A program made the translations under genes and the position numbers. 64,000 nucleotides of DNA, taken from contig WMBV01000025.1 in the NCBI GenBank assembly GCA_017745595.1, forward strand, positions 1 through 64,000. The letters run 5' to 3'. Every line of letters starts with the position of its first letter. Positions within the stretch are counted from its first letter, which is position 1. This document shows positions 1 to 9,213 of this stretch, piece by piece. The DNA comes from Bordetella petrii. GTDB taxonomy: Bacteria; Pseudomonadota; Gammaproteobacteria; Burkholderiales; Burkholderiaceae_B. The notes beneath the pieces were generated by a model, which had not been told where the DNA came from, did not search any database, and saw nothing but the letters and a program-made list of their open reading frames with translations.

Positions 1-85
1 TTACCAACAAACGCTGACTGTGCACGCCCCTATGCTGCGGGACGAGTTGTTAACTCTGTGGGAGGACGGGCTGTACACAGCAGCT

Positions 86-107
86 TTATGTCCAACTTCG
101 GACATAA
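86..107. promoter_or_regulatory. Palindrome upstream of the ZIP gene, possible operator
   Basis: Perfect 8-bp inverted repeat, TTATGTCC at 86-93 and GGACATAA at 100-107, with a 6-nt spacer. It lies about 115 bp upstream of the ZIP transporter start. The size and spacing suit a dimeric regulator site, or a small hairpin. No regulator is assigned. The rest of 1-222 holds no gene that I can support; the reading frame covering it on the minus strand looks like a shadow of the ZIP gene. Confidence 0.35.
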
Positions 108-159
108 TCGAAGCATACAAGGGTGTCGGAAACCGCCGCTTAGATCGTCTGCGCACAGC

Positions 160-192
160 GGTATCAGGCACCCTGGCGGGAGCCTGATACCT
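160..192. repeat. REP-like palindrome, copy 1 (single)
   Basis: About 31-bp palindrome starting GGTATCAGGC and ending GCCTGATACC around a CCC..GGG core. It belongs to the dispersed family found at six other places in the window. The flank just before it (CGTCTGCGCACA) is also found beside the copy at 52689. Confidence 0.85.
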
Positions 193-222
193 GAAGAGAC
201 CTCCTACAGGACCCAGCCCCCG

Positions 223-1116
223 ATGAACACGTTCAGCCGCCATCGCGTCCGCCCACCCGTCACCAGCATCAGCGTCTGGACGCTGGCGGTGCTGGTGGCG
301 TGCCTGGGCGCGCACGCTTTGTGGGCGTATCTGGTGCCGCGCGCGCCGCACGTGGCCGATGCCCTGGCGGGCGGGCTGCTGGCCGCCGGGGCCACCGCCC
401 TGGGCACGGTGCCGGTGATGTTCTCGCAGACCTTGTCCGACAAGGTGCAAGACAGCATGTTCGGCTTCGGCGCGGGCGTCATGCTGGCGGCCAGCGCGTT
501 TTCGCTGGTGGCGCCCGGCATTGCCGCGGCGGCCCAGCTGGGCTATGGCCCGTGGGGGGCCGGCGGCATCGTGGGGGTGGCCGTATTGCTGGGCGGGGCG
601 GTGCTGCTGGCAATGGAACGCCTGCTGCCGCACGAGCATTTCATCAAGGGCAAAGAAGGCATCGAAGTCCACCGCCTGCGCCGCACCTGGTTATTCGTGT
701 TTGCCATCGCGCTGCATAACCTGCCCGAAGGCCTGGCGATCGGCGTGGGCTATGTGGGCAACGACCCGGTGCGCGGCAGCGCGCTGGCCACGGGCATCGC
801 CATCCAGGACGTGCCCGAGGGGCTGGTGGTGGCGCTGGCCCTGCTGGCCGCCGGATACCGCCGCAGTTTCGCGGTGGCCCTGGGCATGCTGTCGGGGCTG
901 GTCGAACCGGTGGGGGCGGTGCTGGGCGCGCTGGTGGTGGGATGGTCGGCCGCCCTGCTGCCGTGGGGCCTGGGCTTTGCCGCGGGGGCCATGCTGTTCG
1001 TCATCAGCCACGAGATCATTCCCGAATCGCACCGCAAGGGGCACGAGGTCTATGCCACCTGCGGTCTGATGATCGGCTTCGTGCTGATGATGCTGCTGGA
1101 TACCGCGCTGGGCTAG
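223..1116 (+). CDS. ZIP family divalent metal transporter (BbZIP-like)
   Basis: Inner-membrane ZIP protein of 297 aa, expected to carry zinc or related divalent cations. It has about eight hydrophobic segments and the two family metal-site motifs: HNLPEG at about residues 165-170 and QDVPEG at about 195-200. A histidine/acid-rich loop (PHEHF) lies between helices 3 and 4. The C-terminus (SHEIIPESHRKGHE, then LLDTALG) closely resembles what I recall of BbZIP from Bordetella bronchiseptica. The ATG at 223 was chosen over an in-frame ATG at 58, because the extra 55 residues are translated through the repeat and lack membrane character. It converges on napC with an 18-nt gap. The exact metal is inferred only. 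Confidence 0.88.
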   Translation: MNTFSRHRVRPPVTSISVWTLAVLVACLGAHALWAYLVPRAPHVADALAGGLLAAGATALGTVPVMFSQTLSDKVQDSMFGFGAGVMLAASAFSLVAPGIAAAAQLGYGPWGAGGIVGVAVLLGGAVLLAMERLLPHEHFIKGKEGIEVHRLRRTWLFVFAIALHNLPEGLAIGVGYVGNDPVRGSALATGIAIQDVPEGLVVALALLAAGYRRSFAVALGMLSGLVEPVGAVLGALVVGWSAALLPWGLGFAAGAMLFVISHEIIPESHRKGHEVYATCGLMIGFVLMMLLDTALG

Positions 1117-1127
1117 CCGGCGCGGTA
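1101..1127. terminator. Hairpin at the convergent ZIP/napC ends
   Basis: TACCGCGC (1101-1108) pairs with GCGCGGTA (1120-1127), and GGC/GCC can pair inside the loop. The stem spans the ZIP stop codon and nearly touches the napC stop. No T-run follows on either strand, so it may act as a bidirectional 3'-end hairpin rather than a classic intrinsic terminator. Confidence 0.4.
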
Positions 1128-1134
1128 TCGCGGC

Positions 1135-1752
1135 CTAGTCGGGGTGCAGCACCTGCGCCGGCACGGCATGCGGCCGGGACTGGCCCACCGCTTGCTCGAT
1201 CGCCGGCAGGCTGTGCGCGATGCCCTTGTGGCAGTCGATGCAGGTTTGGCCGGACTCGAGGCCTTGCTGGTGCATGCGGGCTGAACGCGAGCTTTGGCCG
1301 GTGTAGTCGAAATAGCCGTAGTCGTGGCAGTTGCGGCATTCGCGCGAATTGTTCGCCTTCATGCGCCGCCATTCGTTCTGCGCCAGCTGCGCGCGCTTGG
1401 CCTCGAATTTCTCGGGGGTATCGATGGTGCCCAGAAAGTGATGCAGCAGTTCGTTCGACGCGTACAGCTTGCGCAGCATCTTGGGGCCCCATTCTTTCGG
1501 CACGTGGCAGTCCGAGCACACCGCGCGCACGCCGGTGCGGTTGGCGTAGTGCACGGTATTGCGGTATTCCTGGTACACGTTCTGGTTCATTTCGTGGCAC
1601 GAAATGCAGAAGGCTTCGGTGTTGGTCCATTCCATGACCGTATTGAAGCCGCCCCAGAACACGATGCCCAGTGCGAATGCCAGGCCCAGTCCGCTGAATG
1701 CCAGGGCCCAGGCGCGGCGCGACAGGGTTTTGATCCACTTGATCGGATTCAT
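1135..1752 (-). CDS. napC: NapC, tetraheme quinol dehydrogenase of nitrate reductase
   Basis: Membrane-anchored periplasmic cytochrome of the NapC/NirT family, 205 aa. It oxidises quinol and passes electrons to NapB/NapA. One N-terminal membrane helix (about 15-36) is followed by four CxxCH heme sites: CISCH at 49-53, CSDCH, CRNCH and CIDCH. It is the last gene of napFDAGHBC, 13 nt after napB, and this position separates it from its paralogue NirT at 26825-27418, which lies behind nirS. Confidence 0.95.
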   Translation of the reverse strand: MNPIKWIKTLSRRAWALAFSGLGLAFALGIVFWGGFNTVMEWTNTEAFCISCHEMNQNVYQEYRNTVHYANRTGVRAVCSDCHVPKEWGPKMLRKLYASNELLHHFLGTIDTPEKFEAKRAQLAQNEWRRMKANNSRECRNCHDYGYFDYTGQSSRSARMHQQGLESGQTCIDCHKGIAHSLPAIEQAVGQSRPHAVPAQVLHPD

Positions 1753-1765
1753 GGTGCACGCTCGC

Positions 1766-2221
1766 TCAGTTCAGGCCGGGCACGCGCTGGAAGGTGTTTT
1801 CGACCAGCGGCTTGGCATCGCTTTGGGTGACATGGCACTGCATGCAGAAATAGCGCCCCGGGCTGACGGACGACAGCTCGCGTCCCTGCGCGTCGCGGAA
1901 ATGGGTGATGGAGATCTTGGGCGAGTTGGTGGCCTGGGCGCGGCCCCACGAGTGGCAGTCCAGGCATTTGTTGAATTTCAGGGTGACCGGATAATTGCTG
2001 CTGGCATGCGGCACCAGCGGCGGCTGCTGGACGAAATCGCGCGGCAGCGTGGCGCCGGCGTCGAGTTCCTGGCGATAGTGGCCGGCTTCCTGTTCGACAT
2101 CGCCCACGCTGTTCTGGCGCAGGCTTTTCACCGTGCCGGGGTCGTCGGCCAGGGCGGGCGGCAAGCCGATCAGCAGGCCCGCTAGCAGGCCGAGGGCGGT
2201 CTTGTACAAGGCGCGTTTCAT
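1766..2221 (-). CDS. napB: NapB, diheme cytochrome c subunit of nitrate reductase
   Basis: Periplasmic small subunit, 151 aa, that relays electrons from NapC to NapA. A Sec-type signal peptide covers about residues 1-25, ending near ALA. Two heme motifs, CLDCH and CMQCH, are present, as in the NapB family, and the length is normal. Its ATG overlaps the napH stop (ATGA), so translation is probably coupled. Confidence 0.95.
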   Translation of the reverse strand: MKRALYKTALGLLAGLLIGLPPALADDPGTVKSLRQNSVGDVEQEAGHYRQELDAGATLPRDFVQQPPLVPHASSNYPVTLKFNKCLDCHSWGRAQATNSPKISITHFRDAQGRELSSVSPGRYFCMQCHVTQSDAKPLVENTFQRVPGLN

Positions 2222-3150
2222 GATTTACTCCTGTGGCGGAACCGATGGCTCATACGGAACACCTGTTGAGGGCAGACATCGACGCAGCGGCCGCAGGTGG
2301 TGCAGTCGGCATCGAGAATGACGGGATGGCTCTGGCCGGCGGACTTCAGCGCCGGCCGGATGACCTGCGGTTCGGGGCAGATGCTGTAGCAATCCATGCA
2401 GTCGTCGCAGGCGGCGCGGCCGGCGGCATTGACCCGCAGCAGCGCGCGCCTGCCCAGCAGGCCGTAGAAGGCGCCCACCGGGCAGATGTGGCCGCACCAG
2501 CCGCGCGGCGCGACCAGCAGGTCGTACAGGAATATGCCCAGCACCAGCGCCCACACGGCGCCGAAGCCGAATACCAGGGCGCGGTGCAGCAGGGACACCG
2601 GATTGACCCATTCCCAGGCCAGGGTGCCGGTGGCGACGGAAGCGGCCAGCGTGCCGGCCAGCAGCCACAGGCGCAGCGCCTTGGGCGGCGTGCGTCCGGG
2701 CGCGCGGAGCTTCAGTTTGCGGCGCAGCCAGGCCGCCGTGTCGGTGACCGGGTTTATGGGGCATACCCACGCGCAGTACACGCGTCCGCCCAGCAACAGG
2801 TAAAAGCCCAGCACGATGGCCGCGCCCAGCACCGCGCTGCGCAGCGGCACGTGGCCGGCGAGCAGGCTTTGCAGCAGTTGGTAGGGGTCGGTAAGCGGCA
2901 GCCAATCCAGCGTCAGGCTGGACGACAGGTTGCCCTTCACGGGCCACCAGGGCCGGTCGACCAGGCCCCGCTGCAGCAGCCAGACACTGACCGGGCCGAT
3001 CAGGAACAGGGCCAGCAGGCCCACCTGGACCGCGCGCCGCAACAGCAGCCAGCGATGGGCGCGCAGCCAGCCCTTGCCGGCAACGGCGGCGGCCGTGGGA
3101 TTGCGGCCCGCTACATTGGGCCGCTTGGGTTTGGCCGGCACGGTGCTCAT
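2218..3150 (-). CDS. napH: NapH, membrane Fe-S quinol dehydrogenase subunit
   Basis: Inner-membrane protein of 310 aa with about four transmembrane helices. It has two cytoplasmic-type cysteine motifs ([10 protein letters not shown] and [10 protein letters not shown]) and two C-terminal 4Fe-4S clusters ([13 protein letters not shown] and [12 protein letters not shown]). With NapG it forms a second quinol-oxidising route to NapA. The start at 3150 overlaps the napG stop (ATGA). The frame is open far upstream, but the NapH family N-terminus fits [11 protein letters not shown]. Confidence 0.95.
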   Translation of the reverse strand: MSTVPAKPKRPNVAGRNPTAAAVAGKGWLRAHRWLLLRRAVQVGLLALFLIGPVSVWLLQRGLVDRPWWPVKGNLSSSLTLDWLPLTDPYQLLQSLLAGHVPLRSAVLGAAIVLGFYLLLGGRVYCAWVCPINPVTDTAAWLRRKLKLRAPGRTPPKALRLWLLAGTLAASVATGTLAWEWVNPVSLLHRALVFGFGAVWALVLGIFLYDLLVAPRGWCGHICPVGAFYGLLGRRALLRVNAAGRAACDDCMDCYSICPEPQVIRPALKSAGQSHPVILDADCTTCGRCVDVCPQQVFRMSHRFRHRSKS

Positions 3151-3932
3151 GGGCGGCCCCCTGTGCCGGGAATCGGGACGGCGTCGTCCAGGCCGCGCAC
3201 GGGCAGCCGGATCTGTTCGCCGATCACCGAGCCGCCGGCTTTTTCGGCTTCTTCCCAGCCCTTGCGGTAATGGCCGGCGGCCGAACCTTGCGCCAATGCA
3301 TGGGGCAGCACCTTGATGGCGGCGGCCCCCGGCAGCACGCAGCTTTGCTCGCATTTGCCGCAGCCGGTGCAGGCCGAGGAATGCACGGTGGGCAGCAGCA
3401 TGGCGTGGCGGTCGGAGCGGGGGTTGTGCTGCAGTTCGAGCGTGATGGCCTCGTCGATGAGGGGGCAGACGCGGTAGCAGACGTCGCAGCGCAGGCCCTG
3501 GAAATTCAGGCACGATTCCTGGTCGATGAGCACCGCCAGGCCCATGCGCGCGTCTTCGATGCGGGTCAGCCCGTGGTCGAGCGCGCCGGTGGGGCAGGCC
3601 GGTACGCAGGGAATGTCTTCGCACATTTCGCAGGGCACGCTGCGCGCGTCGAAGTAGGGCGTGCCGGACGGAATGGGGCGGCCCAGCGTTGCCAGCTTCA
3701 GGGTGTCGTAGGGACAGGCGCGCACGCACAGCCCGCAGCGCACGCATGCGGCCAGGAAGTCTTCTTCGGGCAGGGCGCCGGGCGGACGCAGCGCGGTGGC
3801 CGGCAGCGAGCCGGCCTGCTTCGTGTACAAGCCCAGGCCCAGCGCCACGGCGCAGGCGCCGCCCACGGCCGCCGCCGACTGCTGCAGGAACTGGCGGCGG
3901 CCTGGTGGTTTGACGGGGGCGGAATCTGTCAT
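3147..3932 (-). CDS. napG: NapG, Tat-exported ferredoxin-type subunit
   Basis: Periplasmic Fe-S protein, 261 aa. A twin-arginine signal (GRRQFLQQS, then a hydrophobic stretch) is near residues 11-35. Four cysteine clusters follow: [26 protein letters not shown], a variant [17 protein letters not shown], and [11 protein letters not shown]. It works with NapH in electron supply to NapA. The start at 3932 gives the complete Tat signal. It lies 35 nt downstream of napA. Confidence 0.94.
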   Translation of the reverse strand: MTDSAPVKPPGRRQFLQQSAAAVGGACAVALGLGLYTKQAGSLPATALRPPGALPEEDFLAACVRCGLCVRACPYDTLKLATLGRPIPSGTPYFDARSVPCEMCEDIPCVPACPTGALDHGLTRIEDARMGLAVLIDQESCLNFQGLRCDVCYRVCPLIDEAITLELQHNPRSDRHAMLLPTVHSSACTGCGKCEQSCVLPGAAAIKVLPHALAQGSAAGHYRKGWEEAEKAGGSVIGEQIRLPVRGLDDAVPIPGTGGRP

Positions 3933-3967
3933 GGCGTGTCGGTAGGATGCAATCCGGCGGTTCGGCT

Positions 3968-6511
3968 TCAGGCCTTCAGTACCTTGACGGCGCACTTCTT
4001 GAAGTCGGTTTCTTTCGACAACGGGCAGGTGGCATCGAGCGTGAGCTTGTTGATCAGGCGCCCTTCATCGAAGAACGGCATGTACACCAGGCCGCGCGGC
4101 GGCTTGTTGCGCCCGCGCGTCTCGACGCTGGCCAGCACTTCGCCGCGGCGCGAGGCGATCCGGCATTGCATGCCGCGCTGCAGCCCGCGCTGCTTGGCGT
4201 CGTCGGGATGCATGAACAGCACGGCTTCGGGCACGGCGCGATGCAGCTCGGGTACGCGCCGCGTCATCGATCCGGTGTGCCAGTGCTCGAGCACGCGCCC
4301 GGTGCACAGCCACAGGTCGTAGTCCTGGTCGGGCACCTCGGCCGGCGGCTGGTAGGGCAGCGCGAAGATATTGGCGCGGCCGTCTTTGTTGCCATAGAAG
4401 CGGATGCCCTCGCCCTGTTTCACGTACGGGTCGTAGCCTTCGCGGAAGCGCCACAGGGTTTCCTTGCCGTCGACCACGGGCCAGCGCAGGCCGCGCGCGC
4501 GGTGGTACAGGTCGAAGTCGGCCAGGTCGTGGGCATGGCCGCGGCCGAATTGCGCGTATTCCTCGAACAGGCCTTTTTGCACGTAATAGCCGAAGTGCTG
4601 CGATTCGTCGTTCATGTAGCCGTCGATGGCGTGCTGGTTGACGGCCGCCACGTCGGCCAGCGGATAGCGGTCGACCACCCCGTTGGCGTACAACACGTCG
4701 TACAGCGTCTTGCCGCGGTAGCCCGGGTTCTTGTCGAGCAGTTCGGCCGGCCAGACTTCTTCCACCTGGAAGCGCTTGGCGAATTCCAGGTATTGCCACA
4801 GGTCGGAACGCGATTCGCCGGGCGCCTTGACCTGCTGGCGCCAGAACTGGGTGCGGCGTTCGGCGTTGCCGTAGGCGCCTTCTTTTTCTACCCACATCGC
4901 CGTGGGCAGGATCAGGTCGGCCGACAGAGCCGAGACCGTGGGGTAGGGGTCGGACACCACCACGAAGGCCTCGGGGTTGCGCCACCCGGGGTAGATTTCG
5001 TCGTTGATGTTGGGGCCGGCCTGCATGTTGTTGGTGGTGGACGTCCAGTAGCACTTGAGCTTGCCGTCTTTCAGGGCGCGGCTTTGCGCCACGGCGTGCA
5101 GGCCTACCTTGGAGGGGATGGTGCCTTCGGGCAGCTGCCACAGGTCTTCGGCGACCTTGCGGTGCGCGGGGTTGCCCACCACCATGTCGGCCGGCAGGCG
5201 GTGGGCGAAGGTGCCCACTTCGCGCGCCGTGCCGCACGCCGACGGCTGGCCCGTCAAAGAGAACGGGCCGCAGCCCGGCTGCGAGATCTTGCCGGTGAGC
5301 AGGTGCACGTTGTAGATCATGTTGTTGACCCACGTGCCGCGCGTGTGCTGGTTGAAGCCCATGGTCCAGAACGACACGATTTTCTTGTCGGGGTCGGCGT
5401 ACAGTTCGGCCATGCGCTGCAGCTTCTCGGCGGGCACGCCCGACAGTTCGGCCGTGTATTCCAGCGTGTAGGTCGAGACGAAGGCCGCGAATTCTTCGTA
5501 CGTGCTGGGCGTGGCCGCGCCCGGATCGCCCTTGGGCTTGCCGTCGGCGCCGGGGTAGCCATTGGCGCCGGCCGTTTGTTCGCGCGGATCGTTGGGCCGC
5601 AGGCCGTAGCCGATGTCGGTGGCGCCGGTCTTGAAATTGACGTGCTGCGCGATGAAGTCTTTATCGACCTTGCCGTTCTGGATCAGGTAGTTGCACAGGT
5701 AGTTCAGGATGGCCAGGTCGGTTTGCGGCACGAAGATCATGCCGTTGTCGGCCAGTTCGAAGCTGCGGTGCTCGAAGGTGGACAAGACGTGGACCTCGCT
5801 GCCGGCGTGTGTCAGGCGGCGGTCGGTGATGCGGCTCCAGAGGATGGGGTGCATCTCGGCCATGTTCGACCCCCACAGCACGAAGGCATCGGCGTGTTCG
5901 ATGTCGTCGTAGCAGCCCATGGGTTCGTCGATGCCGAAGGTGCGCATGAAGCCCACCACCGCGCTGGCCATGCAATGGCGCGCGTTGGGGTCCAGATTGT
6001 TGCTGCGGAAGCCGGCCTTGTACAGCTTGGCGGCCGCATAGCCTTCCCAGATGGTCCATTGGCCCGAGCCGAACATGGCGATGGCGTCGGGCCCGCCGGT
6101 GGCGAGCGCCTGCTTCCATTTCTGCGCCATGATGTCGAAGGCCTCGTCCCAGCTGACCGGCGTGAACTCGCCGTTCTTGTCGTACGCGCCGTCTTTCTTG
6201 CGCAGCATGGGGCGGGTCAGGCGGTCGGCGCCGTACATGATCTTGGACAGGAAGTAGCCCTTGATGCAATTCAGCCCGCGGTTTACCGGCGCTTGCGGGT
6301 CGCCCTGGGTGGCCACGACGCGATCGCCCTGCACGCCCACCAGCACCGAACAGCCGGTGCCGCAGAAGCGGCAAGGGGCCTTGTCCCAGCGTACTTGCAG
6401 CGGCGGGCTGCCGGCCTGCGCCAGGGCGGTGGCCGGCAGGCTCATGCCGGCGGTGGCGGCCGCGGCCGCCACGGCGTTGGTCTTGATGAATTCGCGTCGA
6501 TTCAATGACAT
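3968..6511 (-). CDS. napA: NapA, periplasmic nitrate reductase catalytic subunit
   Basis: Molybdenum bis-MGD enzyme that reduces nitrate to nitrite in the periplasm, 847 aa, normal for the family. The N-terminus carries a Tat signal (NRREFIK) ending near ATALA. The 4Fe-4S cysteines are C47, C50, C54 and C82, and the molybdenum ligand is the cysteine of NARHC (about C180). The start at 6511 overlaps napD by 10 bp. An in-frame extension to 6919 exists but would remove the signal from the N-terminus. Confidence 0.97.
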   Translation of the reverse strand: MSLNRREFIKTNAVAAAAATAGMSLPATALAQAGSPPLQVRWDKAPCRFCGTGCSVLVGVQGDRVVATQGDPQAPVNRGLNCIKGYFLSKIMYGADRLTRPMLRKKDGAYDKNGEFTPVSWDEAFDIMAQKWKQALATGGPDAIAMFGSGQWTIWEGYAAAKLYKAGFRSNNLDPNARHCMASAVVGFMRTFGIDEPMGCYDDIEHADAFVLWGSNMAEMHPILWSRITDRRLTHAGSEVHVLSTFEHRSFELADNGMIFVPQTDLAILNYLCNYLIQNGKVDKDFIAQHVNFKTGATDIGYGLRPNDPREQTAGANGYPGADGKPKGDPGAATPSTYEEFAAFVSTYTLEYTAELSGVPAEKLQRMAELYADPDKKIVSFWTMGFNQHTRGTWVNNMIYNVHLLTGKISQPGCGPFSLTGQPSACGTAREVGTFAHRLPADMVVGNPAHRKVAEDLWQLPEGTIPSKVGLHAVAQSRALKDGKLKCYWTSTTNNMQAGPNINDEIYPGWRNPEAFVVVSDPYPTVSALSADLILPTAMWVEKEGAYGNAERRTQFWRQQVKAPGESRSDLWQYLEFAKRFQVEEVWPAELLDKNPGYRGKTLYDVLYANGVVDRYPLADVAAVNQHAIDGYMNDESQHFGYYVQKGLFEEYAQFGRGHAHDLADFDLYHRARGLRWPVVDGKETLWRFREGYDPYVKQGEGIRFYGNKDGRANIFALPYQPPAEVPDQDYDLWLCTGRVLEHWHTGSMTRRVPELHRAVPEAVLFMHPDDAKQRGLQRGMQCRIASRRGEVLASVETRGRNKPPRGLVYMPFFDEGRLINKLTLDATCPLSKETDFKKCAVKVLKA

Positions 6512-6798
6512 GATGGAGCTCCGTGTGCCGGGGATCGGGGGTCGAGGGGCGGTTCGCTGGGCGGGTCGTCTTCGCCGTATTCGTAGGCCAGGGTGGCCGA
6601 CAGTACGCAGGGAACCTTGTGGGCGGCCAGGATCGAGTCGGCGGTGCTGTAGCCCGGGCCGTCTTCGACCGTGACGATGAGCTTGCCGGCCGACGCGTCG
6701 TCGGCGTGCACCTGCACGCCCGGAATGGCGGCCAGCGCCTGCCGCGCGGCGTCCAGGCCGGGCGGTGCGATGCGCAGGACCAGGCTGACGATTCTCAT
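6502..6798 (-). CDS. napD: NapD, chaperone for the NapA Tat signal
   Basis: Small cytoplasmic protein, 98 aa, starting [10 protein letters not shown]. NapD proteins bind the NapA twin-arginine signal and hold back export until cofactor insertion is complete. The conserved ferredoxin-like fold pattern is recognisable ([16 protein letters not shown], then [10 protein letters not shown]). Its ATG overlaps the napF stop (ATGA) and its 3' end overlaps napA. The tail after GEDD is proline-rich and probably disordered. Confidence 0.9.
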   Translation of the reverse strand: MRIVSLVLRIAPPGLDAARQALAAIPGVQVHADDASAGKLIVTVEDGPGYSTADSILAAHKVPCVLSATLAYEYGEDDPPSEPPLDPRSPAHGAPSCH

Positions 6799-7079
6799 GG
6801 GGCCTCCACCAGGGCGGCAACCGGGCAGGCGGGCAGGCAGCGCCCGCAGCCGGTGCAGCGCGCCGCATCGACCCGCGGCCGGGCCGGGCCGCCGGGCTGG
6901 GGCTGGAAGCGGATGGCATCCACGCCGCAGGATTCGCCGCAGAGGCGGCATTCGATGCCGTGGTGCGTCAGGCAATCGCCGTCGGCGCGGACCCGCCGGG
7001 GCCGGCCGGCGGCGGCCGGGCCGAAAAGCGCCGGGCGGGCCTTCTGGCCGGTGAACAACTGGCGCCGCGTGAATCCCAT
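6795..7079 (-). CDS. napF: NapF-like ferredoxin, short form
   Basis: First gene of the nap operon, 94 aa. It has two cysteine motifs, [15 protein letters not shown] and [12 protein letters not shown]. NapF is usually about 160 aa with four 4Fe-4S clusters and helps mature NapA in the cytoplasm. Here the middle part with the first two clusters is missing, while the N-terminal RRQLFTG and the C-terminal cluster pair remain. The frame is open and the junctions are clean, so this looks like an internal deletion rather than a frameshift. Whether it is active is unknown. Confidence 0.82.
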   Translation of the reverse strand: MGFTRRQLFTGQKARPALFGPAAAGRPRRVRADGDCLTHHGIECRLCGESCGVDAIRFQPQPGGPARPRVDAARCTGCGRCLPACPVAALVEAP

Positions 7080-7106
7080 GTTTAATTCCCATAAAACTTG
7101 TAAGGA

Positions 7107-7149
7107 ATTATGGGTATTTGGACTCGGGTTTACCCTTGACTGCCGTCAA
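7107..7149 (-). promoter_or_regulatory. Dnr/FNR box and -10 of the nap promoter
   Basis: TTGAC-TGCC-GTCAA at 7136-7149 is a near-perfect Dnr/FNR-type dyad. On the minus strand a CATAAT -10 box lies at 7112-7107, which puts the box centre about 41.5 nt before a start site near 7101: a class II activator arrangement. napF begins at 7079. Confidence 0.8.
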
Positions 7150-7282
7150 GTGGCGAAAGCCGCGGTTGATAGGGGTCAAGCAGGCGCGCCAAGCACCGGT
7201 TCGCGGGCCGCCAGCCCACCCGCGAACCAGACTGCTTTGCCGGGCCGGGCTTTCGATGTATGCTTCACGCCGCTGTCATGCA

Positions 7283-7525
7283 AGTCGCGGGAGAGAGCGG
7301 CCTGGTTTACACCGGCCGCCGCCGAAGGCGCAATTCGCCCGGAATCGCTCAGGTAACCCATACCGCGCTGCATCAGCCCGCCGGCCCGGCCTTGCGCCGC
7401 CCGCGGACTGAAACAGCACTCTGGAGAGACCTGGCGCCGTGGCGATGGCCGCGCGCAGCCCAGGCGCCGAAGGTGCAAACCCGCGCTTGCGGGGCAACTC
7501 TCAGGCAAAAGGACAGAGGGGCGGA
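7283..7525 (+). ncRNA. Tandem glycine riboswitch upstream of gcvT
   Basis: Two consecutive glycine aptamers. The first runs from about 7283 to 7372 with GCGGGAGAG, CGCCGAAGG and CAGGTAACC. The second runs from about 7415 to 7522 with CTCTGGAGAG, GCGCCGAAGG, CTCAGGCAAAAGGACAGAG. These are the conserved cores and closing stems of this class. After it, GCGGAAA (7521-7527) can pair with TTTCCGC (7547-7553), a possible expression platform. Glycine binding is expected to turn on gcvTHP, as in other bacteria. Confidence 0.93.
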
Positions 7526-7609
7526 AAATCCAGCTGGCTCTGGCGCTTTCCGCTTCCAGGCCGGCATATTCCGTAACCCTGGCGATGCCGCCGCACCGGA
7601 GCCTGCCCC

Positions 7610-8710
7610 ATGTCCGCTTCCCTCAAACGCACGCCGTTGGCCGAAACCCATGTCGCGGCCGGTGCCCGCATGGTCGACTTCGGCGGCTGGGACATGCCGC
7701 TGGCCTACGGCTCGCAACTCGAAGAGCACCACGCCGTGCGCCGCGATGCCGGCATGTTCGATGTATCGCACATGCTGAATGTCGACGTCGCGGGCCCGGA
7801 CGCCACCGCGTACCTGCAGCGACTGGTGGCCAACGACGTGGCCAGGCTCACGGTGCCCGGCAAGGCGCTGTATTCCTGCATGCTCAATCCCCAGGGCGGC
7901 ATCATCGACGACCTGATCATCTATTTCTTCGCCGTTGATCAATGGCGCGTGGTGGTCAACGCCGGCACCGCCGATAAAGACATCGCCTGGATGCAGCGCG
8001 TGGCCGCCGTCGGGCAGTTCGACGTCACCATCGCCGCGCGCCGCGACCTGGCCATGGTCGCGGTGCAAGGGCCGAATGCCCGCGCCAAGGTCTGGGCCGC
8101 CCGGCCCGCCTGGCAGGCCGCCACCGAATCCTTGTCCCCCTTCGTGGCGGCCCAGGTGGCCGACGACACGCTGGTGGCGCGCACCGGCTACACCGGCGAA
8201 GACGGCTTCGAAATCGTCCTGCCGGCCAGCCAGGTCGTGGCCCTGTGGAACGACCTGGCCGCCCAGGGGGTACGCCCCTGCGGGCTGGGCGCGCGTGACA
8301 CGCTGCGCCTCGAGGCCGGCATGAACCTGTATGGCCAGGACATGGACGAGCTCACCCAGCCCGATCAGGCCGGCCTGACCTGGACCGTATCCCTGAAAGA
8401 CCCGCAGCGCCGCTTCGTCGGGCGCGACGCGCTGGAACAATACGCCGCGCCGCGCGGCTTCGTCGGCCTGAAGCTGCAAGAGCGCGGCGTGATGCGCGCC
8501 CACATGGCGGTGCATACCGCCCAGGGCGACGGCGAAATCACCAGCGGCACGATGTCGCCCACGCTGGGCGTTTCGATCGCGTTTGCCCGCGTGCCCCTGG
8601 GCGTGCAGCCCGGCCAGACGGTCGACGTCGACATCCGCGGCAAGCGGGTGCCTGCCCTGGTATGCAAATTGCCGTTCGTGCGCCATGGCAAGGCGGTCGA
8701 ACACCCGTAA
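7610..8710 (+). CDS. gcvT: GcvT, aminomethyltransferase of glycine cleavage
   Basis: T-protein, 366 aa. It transfers the methylene carbon of aminomethyl-lipoyl GcvH to tetrahydrofolate and releases ammonia. The folate-binding N-terminal half is conserved ([32 protein letters not shown]), followed by [12 protein letters not shown] and [17 protein letters not shown]. The start ATG follows the riboswitch directly, giving a long structured leader. It is the first gene of gcvTHP. Confidence 0.97.
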   Translation: MSASLKRTPLAETHVAAGARMVDFGGWDMPLAYGSQLEEHHAVRRDAGMFDVSHMLNVDVAGPDATAYLQRLVANDVARLTVPGKALYSCMLNPQGGIIDDLIIYFFAVDQWRVVVNAGTADKDIAWMQRVAAVGQFDVTIAARRDLAMVAVQGPNARAKVWAARPAWQAATESLSPFVAAQVADDTLVARTGYTGEDGFEIVLPASQVVALWNDLAAQGVRPCGLGARDTLRLEAGMNLYGQDMDELTQPDQAGLTWTVSLKDPQRRFVGRDALEQYAAPRGFVGLKLQERGVMRAHMAVHTAQGDGEITSGTMSPTLGVSIAFARVPLGVQPGQTVDVDIRGKRVPALVCKLPFVRHGKAVEHP

Positions 8711-8718
8711 ACTGCCAA

Positions 8719-8746
8719 CATGCGCCGGCAGGGGTGCCGGCGCATG
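8719..8746. other. Strong hairpin between gcvT and gcvH
   Basis: A 12-bp perfect stem, CATGCGCCGGCA (8719-8730) with its complement at 8735-8746, and a GGGG loop. No T-run follows, so it is not an intrinsic terminator. It may protect or process the gcv mRNA. The gcvH ribosome site (TAGGAG) lies about 17 nt downstream. Confidence 0.7.
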
Positions 8747-8773
8747 CGCGCATTCCCCATCCTAGGAGCTTCC

Positions 8774-9151
8774 ATGAGCCTGCCCACCGACCGCAAATAC
8801 ACCGAGTCCCATGAATGGGTCAAAGCCGAGGGCGACGTGTTCGTCGTCGGCATCACCGATAACGCCCAGGAACAGCTGGGCGACCTGGTCTTCGTCGGCG
8901 ACGTCACCGTCGGCGCCAAACTGAAGGCGGGCGTCACCGCCGGCGTGGTCGAATCGGTCAAGGCCGCTTCCGACATCTACGCGCCCGTGGCGGGCGAAAT
9001 CGTGGCTTTCAATGAAGAACTCGAAAGCACGCCCAACCTGATCAACGAGTCGGCCTTCACCGCCTGGATCTTCAAGATCAAGCCGGACAATGCCGCCGAC
9101 GTCGACAAGCTGTTGGACGCCGCCGGCTACGAAGCCATCGCCAACGGCTGA
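8774..9151 (+). CDS. gcvH: GcvH, lipoyl carrier protein of glycine cleavage
   Basis: H-protein, 125 aa, which carries the aminomethyl group between GcvP, GcvT and lipoamide dehydrogenase. The lipoylation lysine is in [10 protein letters not shown] (K63). The family start YTESHEWV is present near residue 9. The ATG at 8774 follows a good ribosome site, TAGGAG; an in-frame ATG at 8720 would place the intercistronic hairpin inside the coding region. Confidence 0.97.
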   Translation: MSLPTDRKYTESHEWVKAEGDVFVVGITDNAQEQLGDLVFVGDVTVGAKLKAGVTAGVVESVKAASDIYAPVAGEIVAFNEELESTPNLINESAFTAWIFKIKPDNAADVDKLLDAAGYEAIANG

Positions 9152-9161
9152 CCTGGCCGAC

Positions 9162-9193
9162 GCCGCGCGGGCCCGCCCGCGCGGCCATTTTTT
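9162..9193 (+). terminator. Intrinsic terminator-like hairpin between gcvH and gcvP
   Basis: A 10-bp all-GC stem, GCCGCGCGGG (9162-9171) with CCCGCGCGGC (9176-9185), loop CCCG, then CA and six T residues. This meets the pattern for a rho-independent terminator but stands inside the gcvTHP operon, 20 nt before gcvP, so it could lower gcvP relative to gcvTH. Confidence 0.7.
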
Positions 9194-9213
9194 CCGCACC
9201 CGAGATACCCTTC

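Noticed and set aside
1-672. 223-codon frame on the minus strand at the window start
   Set aside because: Its main part is antisense to the ZIP gene and it crosses a repeat; it has no recognisable domain.
3947-6508. 853-codon frame on the plus strand opposite napA
   Set aside because: It is antisense to napA, has no family motif, and shows the same skewed composition as other shadow frames.
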